From assembly GCA_013695335.1 (NCBI GenBank), contig JACDAR010000050.1:1-27394 (forward strand): a stretch of DNA of 27,394 nucleotides. Reading direction: 5' to 3'. This DNA comes from Rubrobacter sp. GTDB taxonomy: Bacteria > Actinomycetota > Rubrobacteria > Rubrobacterales > Rubrobacteraceae. The notes beneath the pieces are model-generated. The model was not told the DNA's origin and made no database searches. It worked only from the letters and a program-made list of their open reading frames with translations. The position numbers were made by a program, and so were the translations under genes. Positions within the stretch are counted from its first letter, which is position 1, and each line of letters opens with the position of its first letter. Of this stretch, positions 13,138-20,436 are shown piece by piece.

Positions 13138-15342
13138 CTACCTCGTCCCGGCCCTGTCGCGGCGTCCGGCTGCTCTTTCTTCCCGATCCGCCCTGTTTCT
13201 CCGGTTCTCGGCGCGGCGATCTTCGGAGGCGCGATGTTTCCGCGCCTCAATCGCGTCAGGGTCCGTCGCATAGTGGTCGCCGGGAGACTGTTTGACCCCG
13301 TGATAGTCTTCGAGGACGTGACGCACTACAGGGCCTGAAGTCATCTCGGAGCCGGTCTCGAACACGCCGCCGTTCTCGACCATAGCGACCACCACTATGG
13401 GATGGTCCACGTTGGTGGCCCATCCGACGAACCAGTTCACGTAGTCGTCCCCGGTCTCTCCCGTGCCGCTCTTGCCAGCCACGTCGAGTTTGGAATCCCT
13501 GAACACGCTGTATGCGGTTCCCTTGCGTTCCGTGACGCCCCTCATGCCCCGGACGACGGGCTCGTAATCTTCAGGGGGGATGCCTACCTTCTCGGTTCCG
13601 GGTGAGATCTCCTCCTCCACCTTGCCCTGGTAGCTGACCTCCTTACCAACGTGCGGGGTGACGAGGGCGCCTCCGTTTTCGATGGCGGAATAGGCCCTGG
13701 CGAGCTGGACGGGGGAAGTCAGAAGGTCGCCCTGTCCGATGGAGAGGTTGACCCAGTCACCGACCGTCCAGTGTCCCTGTTCCACGTAGCCCTGCAATGC
13801 CTTCATCAACTGCGCTTCCCCAGCCTTCGTGGGCACCCGTCCCGCCGTCTCGCCCGGCAGGTCCGTGCCGGTCATCTGGCCGAAGCCGAACCTCTCGTAG
13901 AACTTGGGCAGCCAGTTTACGTCCGAGGTCTGGTTCCAGATCCAGTCAGCCACCTGGTAGAAGAACTTGTCGTTGGAGTCTTTGATGGCTTCGGAGAAGT
14001 TCTGGGTTCCGTGGGGACCAAGCCACTCGTAGTTCGGGCTGTTCTCCCGCCAGCTCTGCCAGCAGCCCCACGAGGAACCGGCTGGACGCCAGCAATCACC
14101 GTTGTCAGTGACCGTGGTGACGGGTGTGATCACACCCGCCGCGAGTCCGGCCATGCCGGTGAAGGGCTTGAAGGCCGAGGCGGCGGGCTGGCCTGCGGTT
14201 ATGGCGCGGTTAGAGAATGGGTACTGGGCTTTCTTGGAGTTCAGGTAATCGAACGTCTTCACCTCGTCCTTACCCGAGATACCGCCGACGAAGAGTTGCG
14301 GGTCGAACTCAGGCTGGCTTGCCATCGCCAGGATCTCACCGTTGCTCGGGTCCATCGCAACCACGGCGCCGCCCGACGCTTCGTAGCCCTCATCTTTGGC
14401 CCGCTCCAGCGCCAATCTCAGTTCGCGCTCGGCGGTCTTTTGCAGGTTCAGATCGAGGGTCAGGGTGAGGTTCTTGCCCGGCTTGGGATCTGTGATGCTC
14501 TCAGGCGCTTCGAGCATCGGGGAGACCTCGCGGGCTCCGTCAGCGCGGGTCCCGTCGGCGCGGCGGAGGGTCACCACGCGGCCGAGGGCATCAACCGTGT
14601 ACTCCTTGCTCCCCGCCTTTCCCCGCAGCACGTTCTCGTAAGTAAGCTCGACGCCACTCTTTCCGACTATGGCGTCGTTGGAGAGTCCCTCGTAGCCCTT
14701 CATCTTCAGCTCCGCCAGTGTGATAGCGCCCGTGTACCCGAGAACGTGGGCTGCCACCTTTCCTTCGGGATAGCTCCGAACCCAGTCGTCGTTCACGGCA
14801 AGGCCGGGGAACTCTTCGGTGCGTTCGCTCACGTAGGTCACGGCCTCGCGGCCAGCATTCTCCATCACCAGGATCGGCTCGTACGGGTTGTACGTGTTCG
14901 CGGAGAGGGCGGCGTCGTAGCGACCGAGAACAGCCTTCTCGTCAGCCCCGAGAATCTTCGCCAGCCTGGCTACTTTGTCCCGAGATTGAACTGGATGTTC
15001 AGGGTCGTAGACCTCGTCAGGCACTATGGTCACGTTCAGGCCGGGCACGTTGTTGGCGAGCACCTCGCCGTTGCGGTCGTAGACCACGCCGCGCTGGGCT
15101 GGGATCTTGATCTCCCTGGTGTGCGTCTGCTGCGCGGTCTCGGTGTAGTCCTCGCCGGTGAGAACCTGGAGCTGCCACAACCTTCCCGCTAGCAGCGCGA
15201 AAAGCACGGCAACGAGGATGGCGAAGGTGACCACCCGGATCTGCATGCTGCCCTTGGTAATGGCGGGCGTCGTCTCCCGCTTCTTGGGCAATGGCCGCTC
15301 CGGCTCTCCCCGCTCTGGTTTCTTTACCGGCGTGCGCAGCAC
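13138..15342 (-). CDS. mrdA: Penicillin-binding protein 2 (class B transpeptidase)
   Basis: 734 residues from GTG 15342. The cytoplasmic basic tail is followed by one membrane helix (VVTFAILVAVLFALLAGRLW), then the PBP dimerisation domain (IPAQRGVVYDRNGEVLANN). The transpeptidase domain has Ser389-x-x-Lys392 in QPAASAFKPF, Ser456-Asn-Asp458 in KDSNDKFFYQVA and Lys624-Ser-Gly-Thr627. It cross-links peptidoglycan during elongation. SAFK replaces the commoner STFK. The protein is longer than usual and ends in about 40 residues of mixed Arg and Glu (RRAENRRNRADREERAAGRR). There are no mreB, mreC or rodA genes alongside; the neighbours are a sortase upstream and lgt downstream. Confidence 0.95.
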   Translation of the reverse strand: MLRTPVKKPERGEPERPLPKKRETTPAITKGSMQIRVVTFAILVAVLFALLAGRLWQLQVLTGEDYTETAQQTHTREIKIPAQRGVVYDRNGEVLANNVPGLNVTIVPDEVYDPEHPVQSRDKVARLAKILGADEKAVLGRYDAALSANTYNPYEPILVMENAGREAVTYVSERTEEFPGLAVNDDWVRSYPEGKVAAHVLGYTGAITLAELKMKGYEGLSNDAIVGKSGVELTYENVLRGKAGSKEYTVDALGRVVTLRRADGTRADGAREVSPMLEAPESITDPKPGKNLTLTLDLNLQKTAERELRLALERAKDEGYEASGGAVVAMDPSNGEILAMASQPEFDPQLFVGGISGKDEVKTFDYLNSKKAQYPFSNRAITAGQPAASAFKPFTGMAGLAAGVITPVTTVTDNGDCWRPAGSSWGCWQSWRENSPNYEWLGPHGTQNFSEAIKDSNDKFFYQVADWIWNQTSDVNWLPKFYERFGFGQMTGTDLPGETAGRVPTKAGEAQLMKALQGYVEQGHWTVGDWVNLSIGQGDLLTSPVQLARAYSAIENGGALVTPHVGKEVSYQGKVEEEISPGTEKVGIPPEDYEPVVRGMRGVTERKGTAYSVFRDSKLDVAGKSGTGETGDDYVNWFVGWATNVDHPIVVVAMVENGGVFETGSEMTSGPVVRHVLEDYHGVKQSPGDHYATDPDAIEARKHRASEDRRAENRRNRADREERAAGRRDRAGTR

Positions 15343-15375
15343 TCTACGACACCCCCTCTCTGGATTCGGTCTCCG

Positions 15376-16083
15376 TCAACTCTTCGTCATCCGCCCAGCC
15401 GCGATGCGCTCGGCACGAACGATCAGGCGCTTCGAGTAATCCGGCAGCGTGCAGGTCTGCAAGGTTAGCACGCTCCTCCCCTCCACCGGCGCCGTGACGT
15501 GTACGTCTTCCGGCCCAACCACGAACACCCTGTACACCTCGTATTCGTAGGGACGCCCGTTGGAGTCGCGGACCCTGATCTTGTCCCCCTTCCCGAGCCT
15601 GTTGAGGTCGGCGAAGGTCAGAAAACTCTGCGTGCCTGGATACCCCAGGCGATGACCGGCGATATACGTGTTGGCGCCCCTCTGCCACGGGAACCCCGTG
15701 CCTTCGAGATGGACCGCCGCGTATTTCCTGAACAGATGCTCTTCCTTGCCGTTTCCCGTGGGGATACTATCGTGCCGGATGCGGGCCATGCGCGGGATGG
15801 TGAGGGTCAGGAAATTGTTCTTCGGCTCGTAGATTGACCGTACTTTCCTGATCGTCTTCTCCGCCTTGCCACCCCCCGATTGCACGGGCTCCGCAGCCTG
15901 TTCCTCCGCCACGGTCTTGGGGACTATCGGCACGTTGAACTCGCCAGGCTCCGCGCCCAATGCCTGGTTCCCTGAGCCGGAACCAAGGAAAGCCGAGGGG
16001 GAAAAGAAGGTGCAGGAGAGGGCGATGCCGACCCCGACCACAGCCAGACTCAGGATGTTTAGCACCATGTTCACAACTTGCAA
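15376..16083 (-). CDS. Sortase, class E-like
   Basis: 235 residues. An N-terminal membrane helix (MVLNILSLAVVGVGIALSC) anchors the enzyme, followed by a linker and the sortase barrel. Catalytic residues are His144 in YIAGHRLGYPG, Cys211 in LTLQTCTLPDY and Arg219 in SKRLIVRAE. The TLQTC wording and overall length match class E, the housekeeping sortase of high-GC actinobacteria, which usually favours LAXTG-type signals. The start is TTG 16083: GGGAGGGAG lies eight bases upstream, whereas the longer frame to 16137 has no ribosome site. PBP2 begins 33 bases after the stop. No sorting-signal substrate is visible in the window. Confidence 0.9.
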   Translation of the reverse strand: MQVVNMVLNILSLAVVGVGIALSCTFFSPSAFLGSGSGNQALGAEPGEFNVPIVPKTVAEEQAAEPVQSGGGKAEKTIRKVRSIYEPKNNFLTLTIPRMARIRHDSIPTGNGKEEHLFRKYAAVHLEGTGFPWQRGANTYIAGHRLGYPGTQSFLTFADLNRLGKGDKIRVRDSNGRPYEYEVYRVFVVGPEDVHVTAPVEGRSVLTLQTCTLPDYSKRLIVRAERIAAGRMTKS

Positions 16084-16185
16084 TACCCGTTCTCCCTCCC
16101 AGAGAAAACCGCAGCTTCGCCACGGCGCTGAGCGCAATCCATTGTATATAAAAACCTGTCATCCACCAGGGCTCGTTGTAGCAAG

Positions 16186-16767
16186 CTAGCCCCGTATCTG
16201 GAAAATTCTTCGCGCCACCATTTCCTCCCCTTCCTGCTCCCCGGATTTCCGGTAAACGCTGATCTCATACCTCCCAGGCGACAGCGCTTCCCCTGACCGC
16301 TCACCGAGGGCGACCCTTGCCACATCGAGGTTCTCGCCGGGTCCGGGACGGGTCTCCAGCGACCGCAGCACTACAACGCCTCCCCCATTGGAGACTATGC
16401 TGTCCAGCACGGAATCCGCGCGCTCGCGCTCGACTTTAACCCGAAGCCGTTCTCCAGACGGCATCCGTCGCACTACCACGTACACATACACCGCGTCAGG
16501 CCGCACGCCGAACCGCTCCACGTCGGGCGGAAGGTATTTGCTCTCCTCGGCGCTTACCACGACGCTGTCCACACCATCCGCGTTCATCTCCCCTCCCGGA
16601 TGGGAACCAAGGGTTCGCCAGGCGCCCACCGCGAGGAGGGAGATCACGAGTATTCCGAGGACGGCGGCAAGGATGACGGGCCACCACGGCACGGGATCTT
16701 TCGGGGAAGCGGTCTGCGGCAGGCCATCAGGGAGGCCGTCCAGCCTGCTTTTCTGGGGTTCGGTCAC
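16186..16767 (-). CDS. Membrane-anchored protein of unknown function
   Basis: 193 residues. A short Pro-rich cytoplasmic part is followed by one membrane helix (WWPVILAAVLGILVISLLAV) and an extracytoplasmic domain of about 125 residues. That domain has repeated strands (ADAVYVYVVVRRMPSGERLR, GGGVVVLRSLETRPG, RYEISVYRKSGEQEGEEMVA) suggesting an all-beta, Ig-like or PPC-like fold. No cysteine or lipobox is seen, and I do not recognise the family. Start GTG 16767 overlaps the CPBP stop as GTGA, so the two genes are translationally coupled. It could be a substrate or partner of that protease, but this is only suggested by the coupling. Confidence 0.7.
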   Translation of the reverse strand: MTEPQKSRLDGLPDGLPQTASPKDPVPWWPVILAAVLGILVISLLAVGAWRTLGSHPGGEMNADGVDSVVVSAEESKYLPPDVERFGVRPDAVYVYVVVRRMPSGERLRVKVERERADSVLDSIVSNGGGVVVLRSLETRPGPGENLDVARVALGERSGEALSPGRYEISVYRKSGEQEGEEMVARRIFQIRG

Positions 16768-17318
16768 TGCTGCCTGGCGCCTGCCAGGTTTCGCCTGGAG
16801 CGCTTCCAGATCAAGAACGTCGCGGCGTTGTGCGTAACGTGCGAGACCACCGGCGCGAGGAGGCCGCCGGTCACTATGTACATGGCGCCGAAAAGGAACC
16901 CGGCGAGGAGCGCCCACGCCGTCCACACCAGATAACGTCTGTCAGGGCCGAAGTGGACAAGCCCGAAGACGATGGAGGCGACAACAATTCCGAACTCAGG
17001 CTGCACAGCGCCCCGGAACAGCGCCTCCTCTCCCACCCCCGAGAAAACCGAGACGAGCATGAGATCCCGTATCGAAGCGCCATCCACCAGCCTCGGGGCG
17101 AGCTCGTCTGCGATCTCACGCATCAAAGGGACAAGCCGGTACACGGCGAGCCCGAGCAGAACGGTTCCGAGCGCGACGAGCAATCCAAGCGCCACCCCGA
17201 ACGGAACGGAGTCGCCAAGAAGCTGAAAGTCCCGTCCCCGCAATCCGTTCCAGAGGGCGGCAACGACTATTAGAAAGCCGTAGAACAGGCCAGCGTAGGT
17301 GACGAACCGGGAAGTCAC
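16764..17318 (-). CDS. CPBP family intramembrane metalloprotease (short form)
   Basis: 184 residues from GTG 17318. The core motifs are GEEALFRGAVQPEFG, GLVHFGPDRRYLVW and VVSHVTHNAATFLIW. They supply the paired glutamates, first histidine and final His-x2-His-Asn of the CPBP family. It is the minimal size for a CPBP enzyme, about half the length of the one at 7060. It is the first gene of the envelope operon, coupled to an anchored unknown protein. Its promoter region is cut off from the old upstream neighbour by the islet that begins at 17388. No strong ribosome site is present. Confidence 0.88.
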   Translation of the reverse strand: MTSRFVTYAGLFYGFLIVVAALWNGLRGRDFQLLGDSVPFGVALGLLVALGTVLLGLAVYRLVPLMREIADELAPRLVDGASIRDLMLVSVFSGVGEEALFRGAVQPEFGIVVASIVFGLVHFGPDRRYLVWTAWALLAGFLFGAMYIVTGGLLAPVVSHVTHNAATFLIWKRSRRNLAGARQQ

Positions 17319-17387
17319 GAGTTGCCCGGGGACCGCCCCTCATCCTGGCGCCCTTGGGGCGTCGGGGGGCGACCTGCAGGGAAGCTC

Positions 17388-17403
17388 ATAACGGAGTATT
17401 GTA
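17388..17403. repeat. Left copy of the 16-bp direct repeat
   Basis: ATAACGGAGTATTGTA, identical to 20437-20452. The GC drop starts here. Read on the minus strand it contains TACAAT, so it may also be a -10 of the CPBP operon. Confidence 0.85.
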
Positions 17404-17741
17404 ATCCTTGCGCTTCTCAGCTACACGCTGCTACGAGAATTCCGCATAGATAAGCGGTTTCTGGTTACCCGTCGTAGCTGTCTGTAGCGTTCTGTAGCAC
17501 GCGACTAGTGTCAGAAAAGTAGAATCCGCACATGCGCAGGGTACTCAATAGATTTCCTTCTCCTTCGCGATCTTCACGTACTTTTCTCGGCTACGTTGGG
17601 TTCCCCGTAACACCGATCCAGAAAACCGTTTCGTGATTGGGCAATGGGGCTCTTGCAGTAGGCTTTGCCGAACCGCTACTACGATCCGATTCCCGTAAGG
17701 TCGATGACCGTGAGCTGCAAGAGTCGATGAGAGCGTTGGCT

Positions 17742-17746
17742 GGAGG
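17742..17746 (+). promoter_or_regulatory. Ribosome site fixing the GTG start of the STAND gene
   Basis: GGAGG, nine bases before GTG 17756, is a textbook Shine-Dalgarno. It shows that the N-terminal membrane helices belong to the protein. Confidence 0.75.
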
Positions 17747-17755
17747 CTAACCAGG

Positions 17756-20065
17756 GTGTGGCGACTGTACAAACCCCTGAAGTATGCACTCCGTACGTTG
17801 GTTGGGCTTGGTCTACTGTGGCCCCTTCTACAAGGTTGTGCTCTGGGTTTCTTACGCGGTACAGGTTGTAGATGGCAGCCAATTTTGGACTTCGTGGATA
17901 CGTACTATTTGTGGATTGCACTGCTACTTTTTGTGCTGATTGTTCTAAATTTGACCACTTGGCAGCAATTTCTCCGTCACGAAGCTAGCGAGAGCTTTGG
18001 CCTTCTCAAGCCTGCCAACGAGCTTCAGCCGGAAGACTTGGGTTTCCGGGTCGTTGGAGCAGGAGAGGAAACGGAGCTAGAAGAACACCCCGCCCTCAGC
18101 CTACGCCCCTTCCACGAGTCCGCCTACGTAGATCGTCTGGCTATCCCCTACGAGCAGCGCACCGTAGCAAATCCCGCGACTTATTACGATGAGGATGACC
18201 TGGTCGATTGTCTGCGAGAAGGTAAAGGCTTCGTCCTGATTGGCCACCCCGAAGAGGGCAAGACGCGCACTCTTTACGAGGTCGTCAAACGCATGGACGG
18301 CTACATAGCTCTTACGCCCAATGCAAGCAAGGAGATTCCCGAGAAGGCCCACTTGTCTCGCCTCCTTAAGGGCAGCAAGGTTATTCTGCTGCTGGATGAC
18401 CTGAGTAACCTCAGGAACAGCGAGTCGGATCTGCTCGAATTCCAACAAAGATTACGTGATTGCGAAGTCCCCTGGGTCGTGGCCTCGACCTGCCAGGATG
18501 AACCCGAATTGACGCGGGCTCGTGGGACGCTTGGAAGGCTCTATTACGATAACCGGAACCTCAAGTTGTGGCTCGTAGAGCCCACTCCACAACAGAGACA
18601 GCGACTTGCTGAGAATATCTGGATCCAACCTTGGAACCCTGTAAATAGGGACGATTATCCAACTCTGGGTTCCATAGCGATGAGCAATGCTATGGAGGAG
18701 ATGAAGAGGCGCTTCGACATCTTGTCCGACGATCACCCGGAGCGGGCAGACCTATTACGGGCACTGAAGCTCTTGGACTACGCGGGAGTGCCATGCACTC
18801 ACGAACGAATCCACGCCTTACTGGAGGATGAATCGCTCTCTCGCCGTAGAGACCCCAACGTCACAAAGAGTCTGGATGCCCTGGCAAGTCAAGGGTACCT
18901 CCGTACTGGAAGTGCTGATCCTGTCGAGCCTGAGCGGGCGTACCTGCGTAAAACCGTAGAGTATGTACCGGGAAGAATGCCCGAAGACGATTTCGATCAG
19001 CTAGCCGACATTCTAGAAGAAATTGAGGACGCTGAGGGCATGTTCTACCTCGGGACTACATGTAGTCTGCGATCAAAGACCCTCGAACAGGCCATAACTT
19101 ACTTTGATCGCTCCCTCCATCTTAGTCCCAACGCCGTTGGCGTCCTCATTAACAAGGGCGCTACGCTAGCTAGCCTGAGACGCTATGAAGAAGCGCTGGA
19201 GGCTTTTGATGCCGCCTTAGGGATAGAGTTCGATCACGCCTTAGTCCTCAACAGCAAGGGTGTTGTGTTGAGTAGGCTGGAACGCCACAAGGAGGCGTTG
19301 GTGGCATTCGACGCCGCCTTGAAGACGATGCCCGATTTTCCCGATGCGCTCAACAATAAAGGTTTTGCGTTATCTACTCTCGGATACCACAAGGAGGCAC
19401 TGGAAGCTTATAACGCCGCCTTGAGAATAAAGCCCAATTTTCTCCAAGCCCTCCACCGTAAGGGCTGGGCGTTGAGCAATCTGGGACGCCCCGAAGAGGC
19501 TCTAAAAGCTTACAACGCCGTCTTAGAGATAAAGCCTGACCTTCCTGGAACACTTACTAACAAGGGCATAGTGCTGGCTAAACTGGGAAATCCTAAGGAG
19601 GCTCTAGAGGCTCACAACGCCGCCTTGAAAATAGATCCTGGCCTCCTCCAAGTCTTTACCAACAAGGGCAGTGCGTTGCACGGACTCGGACGCCTCTGGG
19701 AGGCACTTGAGGCTTACAACGCCGCCTTGAAAATAGAACCCGATTATCCGGAAGCCCTCTATAATAAGAGTTCGACTAGAATCGAACTAGGGCGTCCCAA
19801 GGAGGCACTTAAGGCTTCCAACGCCGCGTTAAGAATAGTGCCAAACCAAATTGATGCCCACATCGGGCTAGGTGTTGCGTTGGCTGCGTTGGAACGTCGT
19901 GAGGAAGCTTTACAGGCTTTCAACGCTGCCTTAGAGTTAGATCCACACGATACAGTAGCTCTTCGCAACAAAGGCCGTGTACTCGATGAATTGGGCCGCC
20001 CCGACGAGGCCCGAGAAGCTTACAAGGAAGCCCACAGGGCGTTTCAAGCCCGAGCAGACCGATAG
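17756..20065 (+). CDS. Membrane-anchored STAND-like P-loop NTPase with TPR repeats
   Basis: 769 residues. Two membrane helices (about 15-32 and 51-69) are followed by a cytoplasmic linker. The P-loop domain carries Walker A GHPEEGKT (163-170, Lys169), Walker B KVILLLDDLSN (208-218, Asp214-Asp215) and a sensor-like strand VPWVVASTCQDEP. A winged-helix-like segment follows (about 332-385: RALKLLDYAGVPCTHERI onward). Ten TPR units of 34 residues fill 429-768, with consensus ALxNKGxALxxLGRxKEALEAYNAALKIxPD. This order (membrane effector, STAND switch ATPase, repeat sensor) is that of STAND conflict and signalling proteins, in which ligand binding by the repeats triggers oligomerisation. AT-rich codon use unlike the neighbours suggests transfer. 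It stands alone, between palindromic noncoding ends. It could instead be a scaffold or regulatory ATPase; antiviral function is not shown. Confidence 0.8.
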   Translation: MWRLYKPLKYALRTLVGLGLLWPLLQGCALGFLRGTGCRWQPILDFVDTYYLWIALLLFVLIVLNLTTWQQFLRHEASESFGLLKPANELQPEDLGFRVVGAGEETELEEHPALSLRPFHESAYVDRLAIPYEQRTVANPATYYDEDDLVDCLREGKGFVLIGHPEEGKTRTLYEVVKRMDGYIALTPNASKEIPEKAHLSRLLKGSKVILLLDDLSNLRNSESDLLEFQQRLRDCEVPWVVASTCQDEPELTRARGTLGRLYYDNRNLKLWLVEPTPQQRQRLAENIWIQPWNPVNRDDYPTLGSIAMSNAMEEMKRRFDILSDDHPERADLLRALKLLDYAGVPCTHERIHALLEDESLSRRRDPNVTKSLDALASQGYLRTGSADPVEPERAYLRKTVEYVPGRMPEDDFDQLADILEEIEDAEGMFYLGTTCSLRSKTLEQAITYFDRSLHLSPNAVGVLINKGATLASLRRYEEALEAFDAALGIEFDHALVLNSKGVVLSRLERHKEALVAFDAALKTMPDFPDALNNKGFALSTLGYHKEALEAYNAALRIKPNFLQALHRKGWALSNLGRPEEALKAYNAVLEIKPDLPGTLTNKGIVLAKLGNPKEALEAHNAALKIDPGLLQVFTNKGSALHGLGRLWEALEAYNAALKIEPDYPEALYNKSSTRIELGRPKEALKASNAALRIVPNQIDAHIGLGVALAALERREEALQAFNAALELDPHDTVALRNKGRVLDELGRPDEAREAYKEAHRAFQARADR
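19040..20062 (+). repeat. 102-base tandem repeats encoding ten TPR units
   Basis: The last 340 residues of the STAND protein are ten consecutive 34-residue TPR units. Neighbouring units stay close at DNA level: bases 19614-19635 recur identically at 19716-19737, exactly 102 bases apart, within units 6 and 7. Units 4-7 are the most alike; units 1 and 10 are the most diverged, as expected when internal units expand. Confidence 0.85.
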
Positions 20066-20069
20066 GCAG

Positions 20070-20084
20070 CGCTAGCCGCTAGCG
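20070..20084 (+). terminator. Hairpin after the STAND gene
   Basis: CGCTAG (20070-20075) pairs with CTAGCG (20079-20084) around CCG, four bases after the stop codon. There is no T-run, so it may be a weak terminator or an mRNA 3' stabiliser. Confidence 0.35.
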
Positions 20085-20153
20085 AATGTAAGCCGAGGCC
20101 GCTGTCATTCGGGTTCTGCTGAAGAACAAGCGTTCCTCGGACGTAGTCGTAAG

Positions 20154-20170
20154 TGTACCGCATAGGTACA
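20154..20170. repeat. Inverted repeat TGTACC-N5-GGTACA
   Basis: TGTACC (20154-20159) and GGTACA (20165-20170) are exact complements around GCATA. This could be a small hairpin or an operator half-site pair. Confidence 0.5.
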
Positions 20171-20195
20171 GTGACCTCCGGGCCGGGTACTTCAC

Positions 20196-20241
20196 GGCTC
20201 GATGTCGAGCCGCATTATACTCGTGTTGACGAGTATAATGC
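20196..20241. repeat. Two abutting perfect palindromes
   Basis: GGCTCGA/TCGAGCC (20196-20202/20205-20211, two-base loop) directly abuts a second palindrome. In that one GCATTATACTCGT (20212-20224) pairs with ACGAGTATAATGC (20229-20241), a 13-bp perfect stem around GTTG. The stem is AT-rich and has no T-run after it, so it is not an ordinary terminator. Confidence 0.85.
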
Positions 20242-20436
20242 ATTTCGCAATCGAACTTGCGCAATCACACTTTTTCGCGTACAATCTCAGCATGGGTCGC
20301 CGTTCCGCGATCCACCCCACAACAACGCATCACAGACACGGAGACGAGAGGAATGCAGCGGAACCGGCAGTTGGCCGGGGGCTCTTCTTTTGCCTGCAAA
20401 CAGCAACTTTTTCTGCGAAGCCGTGCAGCATTCACG

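Larger units (their letters stand above)
17319..17755. other. Gene-poor 437-base stretch, left edge of the islet
   Basis: Bases 17319-17387 look like native high-GC upstream sequence of the CPBP gene. From 17388 the composition drops. It contains the left copy of the 16-bp repeat, a 10-base tandem repeat at 17481-17500 (TCTGTAGCGT then TCTGTAGCAC), and a 9-base inverted repeat CTCTTGCAG (17650-17658) / CTGCAAGAG (17715-17723) that would fold a 74-base leader just upstream of the STAND gene. A minus-strand open frame of 75 codons (17545-17772) is not convincing. No RNA gene is recognised. Confidence 0.5.

Noticed and set aside
13651..15192. Long plus-strand open frame (513 codons) opposite PBP2
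   Set aside because: It is the antisense shadow of a clearly real PBP2 gene in high-GC DNA. It has no ribosome site and no domain-like pattern.
17545..17772. 75-codon minus-strand frame as a recombinase remnant
   Set aside because: Its C-terminal KYVKIAKEKEIY looks protein-like, but no integrase, resolvase or transposase motif is present and it overlaps the STAND start.
17404..20436. DDE transposon or insertion sequence
   Set aside because: The inner ends (ATCCTTGCGC on the left, the complement CGTGAATGCT on the right) are not inverted repeats of each other and no transposase is encoded.
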